DNA of 64,000 nt from Candidatus Poribacteria bacterium. GTDB lineage: Bacteria; Poribacteria; WGA-4E; WGA-3G. Position numbers and translations under genes: made by a program. The notes under the pieces are model-generated. The model searched no databases, was not told the DNA's origin, and saw only the letters and a list, made by a program, of their open reading frames with translations. Positions 9,253-17,518 of the stretch are shown here, piece after piece. The stretch is from contig JAJEDN010000025.1 in assembly GCA_022821495.1 (NCBI GenBank), forward strand, positions 1 to 64,000, given 5' to 3'. How positions within the stretch are numbered: the first letter of the stretch is position 1; the number at the start of each line of letters is the position of its first letter.

Positions 9253-10604
9253 GCGGCAGCGATGCAGTCCCCTTCTAATGAACCCAAGGTGACGCGCTGG
9301 ATCTGATTAATGGCACTTTCTGGAGCATCTACAAGGACGCGGAGATAGTTGTCCGTGAAACCGGCGAGGTAGTCGTTCTCACCTTCCCTGCTTGCTTCGA
9401 TCAATACTTCTTTCTGTTTCCCAAGCATCCGTTGTCGAAATACTGTACTGAGGCGTTCACCGAGCGCAATCATTTCTTGGCTACGCGACGCAGAGATATG
9501 CGGAGACACTTGGTCCGGGTAACTCGCAGCGGGTGTTCCTTTTCGAGGTGAGTAGCGGAATACATGCAGCTGGCTGAAGGCGATATCTTCAACGAACTGG
9601 CACGATTCTTCAAAGTGGGCATCCGTTTCACCCGGGAATCCTACCATAATATCGGTAGTAATTCCAACATCGTCGCCGAAGACGCGCCGTAAGTTCTCAA
9701 CGAGATGTGCAAACTGTGCCGTAGTATAACGCCGACGCATCTGGCGTAAGACTTCATCTGAACCGGCTTGCAGTGGGAGATGGAAGTGAGGCATACACTT
9801 CGGCAGTGCTGCCATCCGTTCACCAAGGGCATCCGGGAAATACATCGGCTCGATTGAACTGAAACGGATGCGTTCAATGCCCTCAATGTCATGGATACAC
9901 ACTAATATATCAGCAATATCTTTGTCTCTATCAGTGTCCATACCATAAGCACCCAGATGCACGCCCGTGATGACGATCTCTTTGATACCGCTGTCAGCAA
10001 TACGATATGCTTCATCGGCAATATCGTCGAGCGAACGACTCGTCATCCGACCGCGCACGTAAGGGATAATACAGTAGGTACAAAAAGCACTGCAGCCATC
10101 TTGCACCTTGATGAGCGCGCGTGTCCGTTGACCAGCATCACTCACGCCTTGACTAAAACGTGCGTGCTCACGGATAGCATCGTGTTGTACGGGTTCTATG
10201 GAGAGCAGCGGGTTCAGGGAGTGAGATGCCTCTTCTGAGGATGATGGCGTTTCGGCGTGCAGTAGATCCAGATAGTCCTGAAAATCAGCCTTCTCTCGGT
10301 TACCGAAAACCAACGTTACACCCGGTATCTCTTCAATCGCCTCGCGGTCGCTTTCAGCATAGCAGCCTGTAACAAGAACTTTTGCGTTCGGATGCTGCCG
10401 AAGTGCTCTCCGAATGACTTGCCGTGCCTTTTGATCAGCGGTATTTGTTACTGTGCATGTATTGATGAGATACAGGTCAGTCTGCTGTTGTGAGACTTCT
10501 GCGTCTACCACAGTATATCCATTACGTTGTAGTGTCTCACGCATGGATTGTGTATCGTATTGGTTGACCTTACAGCCCATCGTAATCAGTTTTGCAGTTT
10601 TCAT
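9249..10604 (-). CDS. mtaB: tRNA t6A37 methylthiotransferase MtaB
   Basis: Radical SAM enzyme that adds a methylthio group to t6A at position 37 of ANN-decoding tRNAs. The 451-residue protein starts MKTAKLITMGCKVNQYDTQS; the GCKVNQYD form of the first motif separates MtaB from MiaB and RimO. Order: UPF0004 domain with three cluster cysteines (GCKVN, NTCTVTN, VTGCYAE), radical SAM domain with CSAFCTYCIIP near residue 158-166, and a TRAM-like C-terminus (KQKEVLIEASREGENDYLAG). Upstream to 10960 there is about 350 nt without a gene. Confidence 0.95.
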   Translation of the reverse strand: MKTAKLITMGCKVNQYDTQSMRETLQRNGYTVVDAEVSQQQTDLYLINTCTVTNTADQKARQVIRRALRQHPNAKVLVTGCYAESDREAIEEIPGVTLVFGNREKADFQDYLDLLHAETPSSSEEASHSLNPLLSIEPVQHDAIREHARFSQGVSDAGQRTRALIKVQDGCSAFCTYCIIPYVRGRMTSRSLDDIADEAYRIADSGIKEIVITGVHLGAYGMDTDRDKDIADILVCIHDIEGIERIRFSSIEPMYFPDALGERMAALPKCMPHFHLPLQAGSDEVLRQMRRRYTTAQFAHLVENLRRVFGDDVGITTDIMVGFPGETDAHFEESCQFVEDIAFSQLHVFRYSPRKGTPAASYPDQVSPHISASRSQEMIALGERLSTVFRQRMLGKQKEVLIEASREGENDYLAGFTDNYLRVLVDAPESAINQIQRVTLGSLEGDCIAAA

Positions 10605-10959
10605 ATTTTTAAATATGGGCCTCTCCGCTCATTTTTTCGCGATGCAAAAAAATGGTTTCTTGTTACATTGGGTACGGCTTCGCGAGAGTGCCTGTTTTTT
10701 AAGTATCTATGAAATAAATCTCTGGTTTGTCGATAAATATTATACCCAGTTTTTGGCTGGATTGCAAATAGAGTTATTGGGTTTCCTACTAAAAGCAGGT
10801 TGGTTCGATGCAGTCAGGCGCATTCAGTTTTAAACGGTTGCCGGTTATCAATACGGAGATCCTTATCAAGCCTCTCTTAACCGACAACCTTGACCAAGAA
10901 CTCGCCTACAGATAATTTTGCTAAGACGCGAGTTCTTGGTCAAAACTGAAAACTCTCTA
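10605..10959. other. Gene-free stretch with one strong inverted repeat
   Basis: I see no gene. A short frame on the plus strand (10453-10833) mostly lies antisense to mtaB and then runs through AT-rich spacer. The only marked structure is the inverted repeat at 10890-10943, described separately. Confidence 0.5.
10890..10943. repeat. 16-bp perfect inverted repeat
   Basis: TTGACCAAGAACTCGC (10890-10905) is exactly complementary to GCGAGTTCTTGGTCAA (10928-10943), with a 22-nt loop. It lies 17 nt beyond the stop of the minus-strand oxidoreductase gene (10960) and could stabilise that transcript's end. Neither strand has a U-tract after the stem, so it is not a standard intrinsic terminator. Confidence 0.75.
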
Positions 10960-11931
10960 TTATGATAATTCAACGGTTTTGCCGGTGCGGGCACATTCGT
11001 AGATAGCCATATTAAGCGCGACAGAGCGTCTACCTTCATAGCCATCAACTGCCGGTGATGCATTGTCATTGACAACACGAAGTGCATCCTCAATTACATT
11101 GTTAGGATACGGCGGAAGGGCAATACTCGGTTCGTCGTCATCGACGAATTCCCACATCTCCGGTCCGAGACCAACGATGCCTTTTTCGCCGTGGATGTGG
11201 ATCATCGAAATGCTGCTGCCGGGGAATGTTGTCGTTGTCAGGACGTGTCCGAGCGCACCACTTTCAAATTCGAGGATCGCCGAGGTCATGTCCTCAGTTT
11301 CACAATTCTCGTGATCATAGACATCAAAATGCGCGCCGATAACACGTTTGACGGGTCCCATAAACCAGAGCATCAGGTCGATATAATGGACACCTTGGTT
11401 CATAATGGAACCACCACCGTCAAGTTCCCATGTGCCGTGCCAACCGACGTAGTAACTATCCGGACGTTTCCATTTCATACGGAGTTCACACAACAACGGT
11501 CTACCGAGCGCACCTGTTTCGAGTACCTGCTGGATCCGGCGGTTGTGCGTACCGTAGCGTTCCCCGAAATCCACAAGCAGCTTGACATCGTTATCTTCGC
11601 ATGTTTTAATTAGGGAGTTACAATTTTCGACACTGACATCCATCGGTTTCGTGGTGATGACGTGTTTGCCACGCCGCGCCGCTTCCTCTCCGAATTTTCC
11701 GTGCAGACCACTCGGGGTCATAATCATTGCCACGTCGATATCGTCGCGATCGAACATCTCAAGCGCATCGTCGTGGCTTTCACATCCGAAACGCTCTTCA
11801 GCTGCCTTGCGTCGATCTTCAACAAGATCTGCCACAGCGACAAGTTCTGCACCGTCAGTGCTATGTATTACACCGGAGCGGTTCATACCCATACCTAAAC
11901 CGACAACGCCAAAACGTAGATTGTTAGCCAT
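10960..11931 (-). CDS. Gfo/Idh/MocA family oxidoreductase
   Basis: NAD(P)-dependent sugar or inositol-type dehydrogenase. The 323-residue protein has the N-terminal Rossmann fold (FGVVGLGMGMNRSG, then VAVADL with an acidic end to the second strand, as in NAD-preferring members) and the family lysine in TTKPMDVSVEN where most members read EKP. The C-terminal GFO_IDH_MocA_C domain carries GGGSIMNQGVHYIDLMLWF with the catalytic-type histidine. Substrate cannot be told. RBS AAAGGAG lies before the ATG at 11931. It is divergent from the FG-GAP protein gene. Confidence 0.9.
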   Translation of the reverse strand: MANNLRFGVVGLGMGMNRSGVIHSTDGAELVAVADLVEDRRKAAEERFGCESHDDALEMFDRDDIDVAMIMTPSGLHGKFGEEAARRGKHVITTKPMDVSVENCNSLIKTCEDNDVKLLVDFGERYGTHNRRIQQVLETGALGRPLLCELRMKWKRPDSYYVGWHGTWELDGGGSIMNQGVHYIDLMLWFMGPVKRVIGAHFDVYDHENCETEDMTSAILEFESGALGHVLTTTTFPGSSISMIHIHGEKGIVGLGPEMWEFVDDDEPSIALPPYPNNVIEDALRVVNDNASPAVDGYEGRRSVALNMAIYECARTGKTVELS

Positions 11932-12167
11932 TAGAAATTCTCCTTTTATAGCTGTCAGTTGTTATACCATCTCTGAAAGTAAATATTACACGCATAACTT
12001 TTCGGAAAAGGTTTACAATAGCATAAATTAACAGTTTCTGTTACATGCGCATTGAAAAGTATTCAATGAAAAATGGTATTAGTTATCAGTCAAGAAGTTT
12101 TCGTGTTTGAAACATACCACTACCATTTGGCGTGTACCAGAGTGAGATGCGTTGTTACAAGCAAACC

Positions 12168-12205
12168 TCTTAACTGACAACTGATAACTGATGACTGATA
12201 ACCAT
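12168..12205. repeat. Dispersed short repeat (AACTGATAACTGATGACTGATAACC)
   Basis: Tandem copies of the TGATAACTGA family immediately before the FG-GAP gene (ATG 12225). The divergent 293-nt gap 11932-12224 otherwise shows no clear promoter; a stray TTAGTTATCAGTC at about 12077-12089 is another fragment of the family. Confidence 0.55.
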
Positions 12206-12224
12206 TATAGCATATAGACAGACT

Positions 12225-13901
12225 ATGCGTTACAAAAAATTGAAAATACCGACGATCAGCTTTATTCTTCTTTTCTTTCTTCTCTACGCCATACCGTGGT
12301 GCACGATCGCACAGCCAGCGCAACCACAAAACCAATCCGTGCGGTTCACTGATGTGACGGCGCAGCTGGGCATCCAATTTCGGCACGCCAACGGTGAAAG
12401 CGGACAGAAATACTTTATTGAACCCATCGGCAGTGGCGTTGCCCTCTTCGATTTTGACAATGACAACGATTTAGATCTCTACCTCGTCAACGGCAGTAAC
12501 TTACCCGGACTCACCTCACCAACCCTACCCACAAACCGCCTCTATCGCAACGATGGAGATACTTTTACCGATGTAACAGCAGAAGCGTCCGTCGGCGATA
12601 CACGCTATGGATTGGGATGCTGCGTCGGTGATTACAACAACGACGGTTTCACCGACCTCTATGTGACGAACTACGGAACGAATGTCCTCTATCGCAACAA
12701 CGGAGACAGCACTTTTACAGATATTACCGAGTTCGCTGGAGTCGGTGGGAATCAGTTTAGCAGCGGTTGTGCCTTTGTAGACCTTAATGCCGATGGTTAT
12801 CTGGATCTCTATGTCGTTAACTACGTTCAATTCGATCCAGCGACAAACCGAGAATGCACTCGTCAGGGAGTTCGGACTTACTGCACGCCGGAGGCACTGC
12901 AAGGTGCTACAGATACCCTCTATCGCAATAACGGCGATGGCACTTTCATGGATGTGACAAAAAAAGTGGGTATAAGTGGCGCAAATGGAAAAGGGTTAGG
13001 TGTGGTCTGCGGTGATATAGATAACGATGGCGACAGCGATATTTTTGTTGCCAACGATACCACACCGAATTTTCTTTACCGGAATGACAGTAATTCTGCT
13101 ATTAAAATGACAGAGGACGCGCTTTTCGTAGGTGTTGCACTTAGCGAGGAGGGACGCGCTTATAGCGGAATGGGTGCGAACCTCGGCGATTTCGACAACG
13201 ACGGTTATCTCGATATTGTTATCACAAATTTTCAGGATCAGACGAATAGTCTCTATCACAACACGCAGCATGGATTTTTCAACGAGGTGAGTTTCGCTAA
13301 AGGTATCGGTGAGCGGAGTCTTCCATATTTGGCGTGGGGTGTCGATTTCATCGATTTTAACAATGACCGTTGGTTAGATCTGTTCGTCGCCAATGGACAC
13401 TTGGACAATAATATTGCTGCGATTGATCCGATTGGCACGTACGCACAACCAAATCAACTTTTCCTGAATAACCGAGGTATCAATTTTTCGGCGAATCCTG
13501 ATGCGGCAATAGCAGAACAAAAAGTGAGTCGTGGCACCGCATTCGGTGATATAGATAACGATGGCGATGTAGATATCGTTGTCTCTAACCTCAAAGACGC
13601 ACCGACTGTTTTACGGAACGATAGTGACAGCACGGCACGATGGTTAAGTGTCAAACTCGTCGGCACGCATTGTAATCGTGATGCGATTGGTGCGCGGGTA
13701 ACCCTTGCTTCAGGCGACTCAACACAGATCCGTGAAGTCAAAAGCGGTTCGGGGTATATCAGTCAGAACGACCTCCGTCTACATTTTGGATTAGGGAACA
13801 CGACGCAGGTTGATGTATTGACAGTCCGGTGGCTCTGCGGTAAAGTCCAGGCGCTACAGAACGTTGAAGCGAATCAGATGCTTGTTATTTCGGAGGAATA
13901 G
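12225..13901 (+). CDS. Secreted FG-GAP/VCBS repeat protein with ASPIC/UnbV domain (CRTAC1-like)
   Basis: A 558-residue exported protein. Residues 1-28 are a signal peptide (basic start, long hydrophobic core, ends about TIAQPAQ). Then seven FG-GAP/VCBS blades carry calcium-binding loops of DxDxDxDxD type: DFDNDNDLDLY, DYNNDGFTDLY, DLNADGYLDLY, DIDNDGDSDIF, DFDNDGYLDIV, DFNNDRWLDLF and DIDNDGDVDIV, which should fold as a beta-propeller. The last 90 residues are an ASPIC/UnbV domain (AIGARVTLASGDSTQIREV, LHFGLGNT, LTVRW). Such proteins are cell-surface or secreted; ligand unknown. It converges on a PhyH gene with only 8 nt between stops. Confidence 0.92.
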   Translation: MRYKKLKIPTISFILLFFLLYAIPWCTIAQPAQPQNQSVRFTDVTAQLGIQFRHANGESGQKYFIEPIGSGVALFDFDNDNDLDLYLVNGSNLPGLTSPTLPTNRLYRNDGDTFTDVTAEASVGDTRYGLGCCVGDYNNDGFTDLYVTNYGTNVLYRNNGDSTFTDITEFAGVGGNQFSSGCAFVDLNADGYLDLYVVNYVQFDPATNRECTRQGVRTYCTPEALQGATDTLYRNNGDGTFMDVTKKVGISGANGKGLGVVCGDIDNDGDSDIFVANDTTPNFLYRNDSNSAIKMTEDALFVGVALSEEGRAYSGMGANLGDFDNDGYLDIVITNFQDQTNSLYHNTQHGFFNEVSFAKGIGERSLPYLAWGVDFIDFNNDRWLDLFVANGHLDNNIAAIDPIGTYAQPNQLFLNNRGINFSANPDAAIAEQKVSRGTAFGDIDNDGDVDIVVSNLKDAPTVLRNDSDSTARWLSVKLVGTHCNRDAIGARVTLASGDSTQIREVKSGSGYISQNDLRLHFGLGNTTQVDVLTVRWLCGKVQALQNVEANQMLVISEE

Positions 13902-13909
13902 GGCATCTC

Positions 13910-14824
13910 CTAAGGTGTCGCGTAATCGTCTGGATTGTTCTTCCGCCAATTCGGGAGATATCCGTCCGAATGTCCGAAGCCGTAAGAGGGTCCGATCTGG
14001 TTCACGCTCGACCAGGGCCACGCTTGCCCACCAATGAGACGAAAATCATCACCCATACCACATAGCCAATAAAACATGTGTGCCACGTATCTCGCAACGC
14101 CGTGTCCACCATATTCGGCAGACTGAAAATCGAAATCTGCTTCTTCTTTCCAATCCCGTGATGGTGGAACTGTTCGCCAATAACTATATTTCAACATGTG
14201 ACGCAATCCTTCCGCAGTGGATTCACCCCGACGATGGAGAATGCTTTGCGAGTGGATAACAAAAGAACCCGCGGGACCATCACTCGAAACGCCTTTTTCC
14301 GCTATATCTCGACTCGTTGAACGGATATGCGAGCCAGGAAAAAGTTCTGTCGGACCCAGTTCCAACGGTGTATTTTGTGGAAAATAAAATACCTCAACAA
14401 AATTGGTTTCAGGTCCAAAGACGTGATCCGCATCGTGATGCCACCCTTGTGCGGGCATCGGACACTCCACACGATGGTTGCTCACCAACACAGGTAACCC
14501 GACATTCTTACCGAGCAGTGAGCGCAACGCGCCAGCCAGTTCACGGTTCAGCAGCACATGCTCAATATACCAATCTTCAAGCAGAATAGAGCTCGGTTCG
14601 TGTGTATCCCGCATGCGTTCTAAATCGGCGTGCGTCATACCTGGCGGCATAAAGCACGGATTTATCGGTAAGTCACCGTTGAGATAATCACACGTCCGTC
14701 GGTTAATCTCATCGGGGACAACGCCTTTAAGTTGTAGGTATCCGTCTCGGCAATACTGCAGTACCTGCGTATCCGTAAGTGTCGGTTCACAATCAAAAGT
14801 ACGATTGACATTATCATATTTCAT
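13910..14824 (-). CDS. Phytanoyl-CoA dioxygenase (PhyH) family protein
   Basis: Fe(II)/2-oxoglutarate-dependent oxygenase of the PhyH fold, 304 residues. Iron ligands visible: the HxD motif in GWHHDADHVF and a distal histidine in HSQSILHRRGES. Start LTDTQVLQYCRDGYLQLKGV is the usual PhyH opening (short helix, then DGYLxLxGVV). Substrate unknown; family members hydroxylate many small molecules. It is the last gene of a minus-strand run (frameshifted PhyH, two GNATs, this PhyH) with a 47-nt gap from the preceding gene. Confidence 0.9.
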   Translation of the reverse strand: MKYDNVNRTFDCEPTLTDTQVLQYCRDGYLQLKGVVPDEINRRTCDYLNGDLPINPCFMPPGMTHADLERMRDTHEPSSILLEDWYIEHVLLNRELAGALRSLLGKNVGLPVLVSNHRVECPMPAQGWHHDADHVFGPETNFVEVFYFPQNTPLELGPTELFPGSHIRSTSRDIAEKGVSSDGPAGSFVIHSQSILHRRGESTAEGLRHMLKYSYWRTVPPSRDWKEEADFDFQSAEYGGHGVARYVAHMFYWLCGMGDDFRLIGGQAWPWSSVNQIGPSYGFGHSDGYLPNWRKNNPDDYATP

Positions 14825-14871
14825 TTTTGATTCCCCATACTTCTTATGTCCATTAAATTAAACTGCTAAAA

Positions 14872-15648
14872 TCACGACGTTTTTACGAACACACCGAGTG
14901 CTTCGTACACATCATCACGGACATACCCCAGCTTTTCTGCCAAATGAATAGAAGGTGCATTTTCCTTGCTCGCAGACCAGTGCGGATAAATGCCGTGCGC
15001 AATGCAGTGGACAAGCAGTTTAGCACCGATAGCTGTCGCAAAGCCCTTGTTGCGAAAGTCAGCATGTGTTTCAATCCCAATATGAATCCCCTCACGACAT
15101 TGCATCAGTGAGACAACATGGCTAATAATTCGGTTCTCAATCCTTGCACAGAAACCGATTCCGCGTTCAGCAAAATCAGCGGATGAACTGAAACCTGGGA
15201 AACTCGAAAGCCCTTCATTTTTAAGTTGGTCCGCCAAGGAGATGTCAACACGTTCAATCTGGCAACCGAAAGGGATCCGTTTTTGAAGGTTCCTCAGATG
15301 TTTAAGATCAAGGGATTCCGATGAAAATGTAATGCCGCGTATCTCTTTGAGATGAGGACCATGAACCTGGCGTATTAACGCACGCCACGCCTCTGAGGTA
15401 GGGATAATCCACATTTCTGATAATTGCTGGACCAATTTTTGCGCGATCGGATGCGTTACATCACCACCGAGTATCGCCCAACCGGGATGCATTAATTGGG
15501 CAACCCGTGGATTCGTTTTTGAATCTGCAAGCGCGACCCCACTATGCCCCTCAAGAACACTGTTAACAAAGATGCGCTGCGGAAGATAATCGGCAAAAAG
15601 AGGGATAAGCACACCCCGTTTATCCGAGTCAAGTGACACAATATTCAT
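14872..15648 (-). CDS. GNAT acetyltransferase (GNAT_acetyltr_2-like)
   Basis: A 258-residue GNAT protein. The open frame continues upstream to 15963 but that part is antisense-frame shadow of the next GNAT gene; ATG at 15648 is chosen because it starts 4 nt after the stop of that gene and GGAAAAG precedes it. The C-terminal third holds the acetyl-CoA site: GIGFCARIENRIISHVVSL (strand 4), HADFRNKGFATAIGAKLL (the R/Q-x-x-G-x-A loop) and HWSASKENAPSIHLAEKLGY (C-terminal motif). The N-terminal part resembles the substrate half of the GNAT_acetyltr_2 family. Substrate unknown. Confidence 0.8.
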   Translation of the reverse strand: MNIVSLDSDKRGVLIPLFADYLPQRIFVNSVLEGHSGVALADSKTNPRVAQLMHPGWAILGGDVTHPIAQKLVQQLSEMWIIPTSEAWRALIRQVHGPHLKEIRGITFSSESLDLKHLRNLQKRIPFGCQIERVDISLADQLKNEGLSSFPGFSSSADFAERGIGFCARIENRIISHVVSLMQCREGIHIGIETHADFRNKGFATAIGAKLLVHCIAHGIYPHWSASKENAPSIHLAEKLGYVRDDVYEALGVFVKTS

Positions 15649-15652
15649 CGAC

Positions 15653-16060
15653 TTACTTTTCCAATCTATAGACACCAATCTTGAAGCCGTAACGCTTGTA
15701 AAAAGTAACGGCACCCTCGTTATGAGCGAGTACGTCCAATCTGACTTTCTTATCTGTCCATACGTTTTCATACAGCCAATCAAGCAGCTCCGTAGCGATG
15801 CCTTTTCGTCGATGTGCTCTGTCCACATACAATTGCCGCATGTAGTAGTGTCCACCATCATCTCTGTATAGGCAGTAGGCGATGATATGTCCCTTCTTTT
15901 TCGCGACGTAGCAGATATAGTCAGTTGCCAACCATTCTTCCATTCGTTCGGTGAGTTGGGCAATATTCATGGGATTGGGATGCTGTTCGTCCTCAATAAG
16001 ATGTTTGTTCAGTTTGGCGAGGACATCGGCATCGGTGAGTGCGGCTTTAACGATTTCCAT
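15653..16060 (-). CDS. GNAT family N-acetyltransferase
   Basis: A 135-residue single-domain GNAT: IVKAALTDADVLAKLNKHL opens the fold, HYYMRQLYVDRAHRRKGIAT is the core strand plus acetyl-CoA pyrophosphate loop (R-x-x-G-I-A), and HNEGAVTFYKRYGFKIGVYR is the C-terminal motif. It lies 32 nt behind the frameshifted PhyH and 4 nt before the second GNAT, so three genes are probably co-transcribed. Substrate unknown. Confidence 0.9.
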   Translation of the reverse strand: MEIVKAALTDADVLAKLNKHLIEDEQHPNPMNIAQLTERMEEWLATDYICYVAKKKGHIIAYCLYRDDGGHYYMRQLYVDRAHRRKGIATELLDWLYENVWTDKKVRLDVLAHNEGAVTFYKRYGFKIGVYRLEK

Positions 16061-16092
16061 TGCAGTGTTCCGCTGATTACGTCAACGTTACA

Positions 16093-16886
16093 TTATCCTG
16101 TTTCACGAGGTCCTTTATTTCCCATTCCGAACCGTAAGCCGCCAACGCTTTCGTTTCTGGAGACAATCGTTCCATCACTTCTGGCGGGAAAACTTCTCGG
16201 ATACCGCGCTCGTCCTGAAAAAAACTGCGTCTTATACCGCAAAATCAGGAATCTTCGATCGCGATCTGTCGGTTTCCATACCAACACACCATGTGTCAAC
16301 ATTTCGGTGATGATTACGACATCTCCCGCTTTTGGTGTTAGATTGATGATCGCTGGATGGAGCGGTGCATCTGGGTTGTCAGGTTCAGGAAAAACAGGTT
16401 TTCCGGACGCTTAAAATTGCGTTTATGGGAACCCGGTAAAACCATCAAACCTCCGTCCCCCGGACAAACGTCCGTGAAATAGAAGAAAGCAACGACATCA
16501 TTTGTAAAAATCTGACTATTTTTGACATCATACCGTCGCGTCCAGCGGAACCCCTCACCCGCACAATGGAGCGGTGTCATCTCCTGTCGTTCGTGTGTAT
16601 TAACAACAAGCGACCCACGATTGAAACGCGGTTTATTGAAAGTCAGTTCCTTGATAATGGGCCATGTGGTGGGGTGGAGCGTCAACGCTTCGAGCGATTT
16701 ATCCGCTGAAAACCCGTTTGAAAAACCTTCGCCACCTCTGCTAATCCCAGGAGGCAATTCATTTGGTGCTGCCTGCACAAGTCGTTCAACGGCTGCTTGT
16801 GCGTTACCGAGTGCTTCCGGTGTTAAGACGTTCTCTAAATGCAGGTAGCCGCGTAGGTCGAAGGTATATTTCTGTTTCGGGGTCAT
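16093..16886 (-). pseudogene. Frameshifted phytanoyl-CoA dioxygenase family gene
   Basis: From ATG 16886 the first frame gives 182 residues (MTPKQKYTFDLRGYLHLENV ... DGGLMVLPGSHKRNFKRPENLF) and then nonsense to a stop at 16338. Reading on in the next frame after an A5 run on the plus strand (16390-16394) restores the family: PEPDNPDAPLHPAII, then TPKAGDVVIITEMLTHGVL and WKPTDRDRRFLILRYK to a stop at 16093. One missing base in the homopolymer explains it. It is either a true inactivation or a sequencing/assembly error. The intact paralogue is at 56353-57099. Both have LHxxG where most PhyH have HxD. Confidence 0.8.
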
Positions 16887-16930
16887 GTCCGTCCCTCAGG
16901 CACTATGAAGTCATCCGATTCCTGCCAAAC

Positions 16931-16959
16931 ATAATATAAAGATTTGTTTTAAATTTCAA
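16931..16959 (-). promoter_or_regulatory. Promoter of the PhyH-GNAT-GNAT-PhyH run
   Basis: On the minus strand TTGAAA (complement of 16954-16959) and TATTAT (complement of 16931-16936) are 17 nt apart, placing a start about 40 nt before the ATG at 16886. It overlaps the opposing plus-strand promoter at 16944-16972. Confidence 0.55.
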
Positions 16960-16972
16960 GATAATTTACAAT
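16944..16972 (+). promoter_or_regulatory. Promoter toward the antitoxin remnant
   Basis: TTGTTT (16944-16949) and TACAAT (16967-16972), spacing 17. The leader to the ATG at 17086 is about 105 nt and has no gene in it. Confidence 0.45.
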
Positions 16973-17085
16973 GTTAATATGGAATACCAAGAAGTATTGG
17001 TTGGAGTAAACACCGAAAAACCGATGTTTATGCTAAGGATTGTCATGCGAGCGAATAGAACTGAAAAAAGGAAGGATGTGTAGCA

Positions 17086-17292
17086 ATGGAATCTATCATT
17101 ATTGAAAAACTCAAGAAGCTTCCACCTGAATACCATAAAGAAGTCATTGACTTCATTGATTCCCTTCTAACTAAAAAGGTTGTAACTCCAAAAAAGAAAC
17201 CCAAATTAGATTGGATTGGCGGTTTGGAAGAATATCGCGACCAATATACAGCACTTGAACTTCAAAAGAAAACATTGGAATGGAGAGATTAG
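17086..17292 (+). CDS. DUF2281/VapB-like antitoxin
   Basis: A 68-residue protein of the DUF2281 antitoxin family: IIEKLKKLPPEYHKEVIDFI (helical N-terminus), a basic linker of lysines, then KPKLDWIGGLEEYRDQYTAL and ELQKKTLEWRD, the conserved C-terminal half that binds the toxin. GGAAGGATG precedes the start. The family normally sits directly before a PIN-domain VapC toxin, with overlapping ends; that is the case here (overlap 17280-17292), but the toxin is broken. It may persist as a solitary antitoxin. Confidence 0.8.
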   Translation: MESIIIEKLKKLPPEYHKEVIDFIDSLLTKKVVTPKKKPKLDWIGGLEEYRDQYTALELQKKTLEWRD

Positions 17293-17451
17293 TGTATCTT
17301 GTAGATACCAATATCTTTCTTGAAGCGTTATTGCGTCAAGAGAGGGCAGCCGAAGTCGAATCATTTTTTCAGTAGTTTTGATAAAGATTCTGATTCGACA
17401 GAAAGAGGTCGAAAAGAACCTATTGATGTGCTAAAAGGCACATCCAATTGA
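17280..17451 (+). pseudogene. vapC PIN-toxin remnant with internal deletion
   Basis: From ATG 17280 the frame reads MERLVYLVDTNIFLEALLRQ and stops after 31 residues (TAG 17373-17375); the YLVDTNIFLE start is a PIN active-site motif. At 17374 another frame reads SFDKDSDSTERGRKEPIDVL to a stop at 17451, which matches the end of VapC proteins of this family (SFDxDFDR... near the last acidic ligand). The middle, roughly 80 residues, is missing and the two ends are out of frame. The toxin is therefore dead. Confidence 0.75.
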
Positions 17452-17518
17452 AGAAAGTCCCGTACCGAAAAAACATGGTCAAAAGTTTTCAATTTCTTGC
17501 GGATAGATGATTCCAATT

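Noticed and set aside
10453-10833. 126-residue plus-strand frame
   Set aside because: Antisense to mtaB, then AT-rich spacer; no coding features.
10890-10943. Intrinsic terminator
   Set aside because: Strong stem but no U-tract on either strand; listed as an inverted repeat.
15649-15963. N-terminal extension of the second GNAT gene
   Set aside because: It overlaps the well-supported GNAT gene at 15653-16060 in another frame; the gene starts at 15648.
16338-16340. Second selenocysteine or readthrough event in the PhyH gene
   Set aside because: The family resumes in a different frame, so a one-base shift explains it, not stop-codon readthrough.
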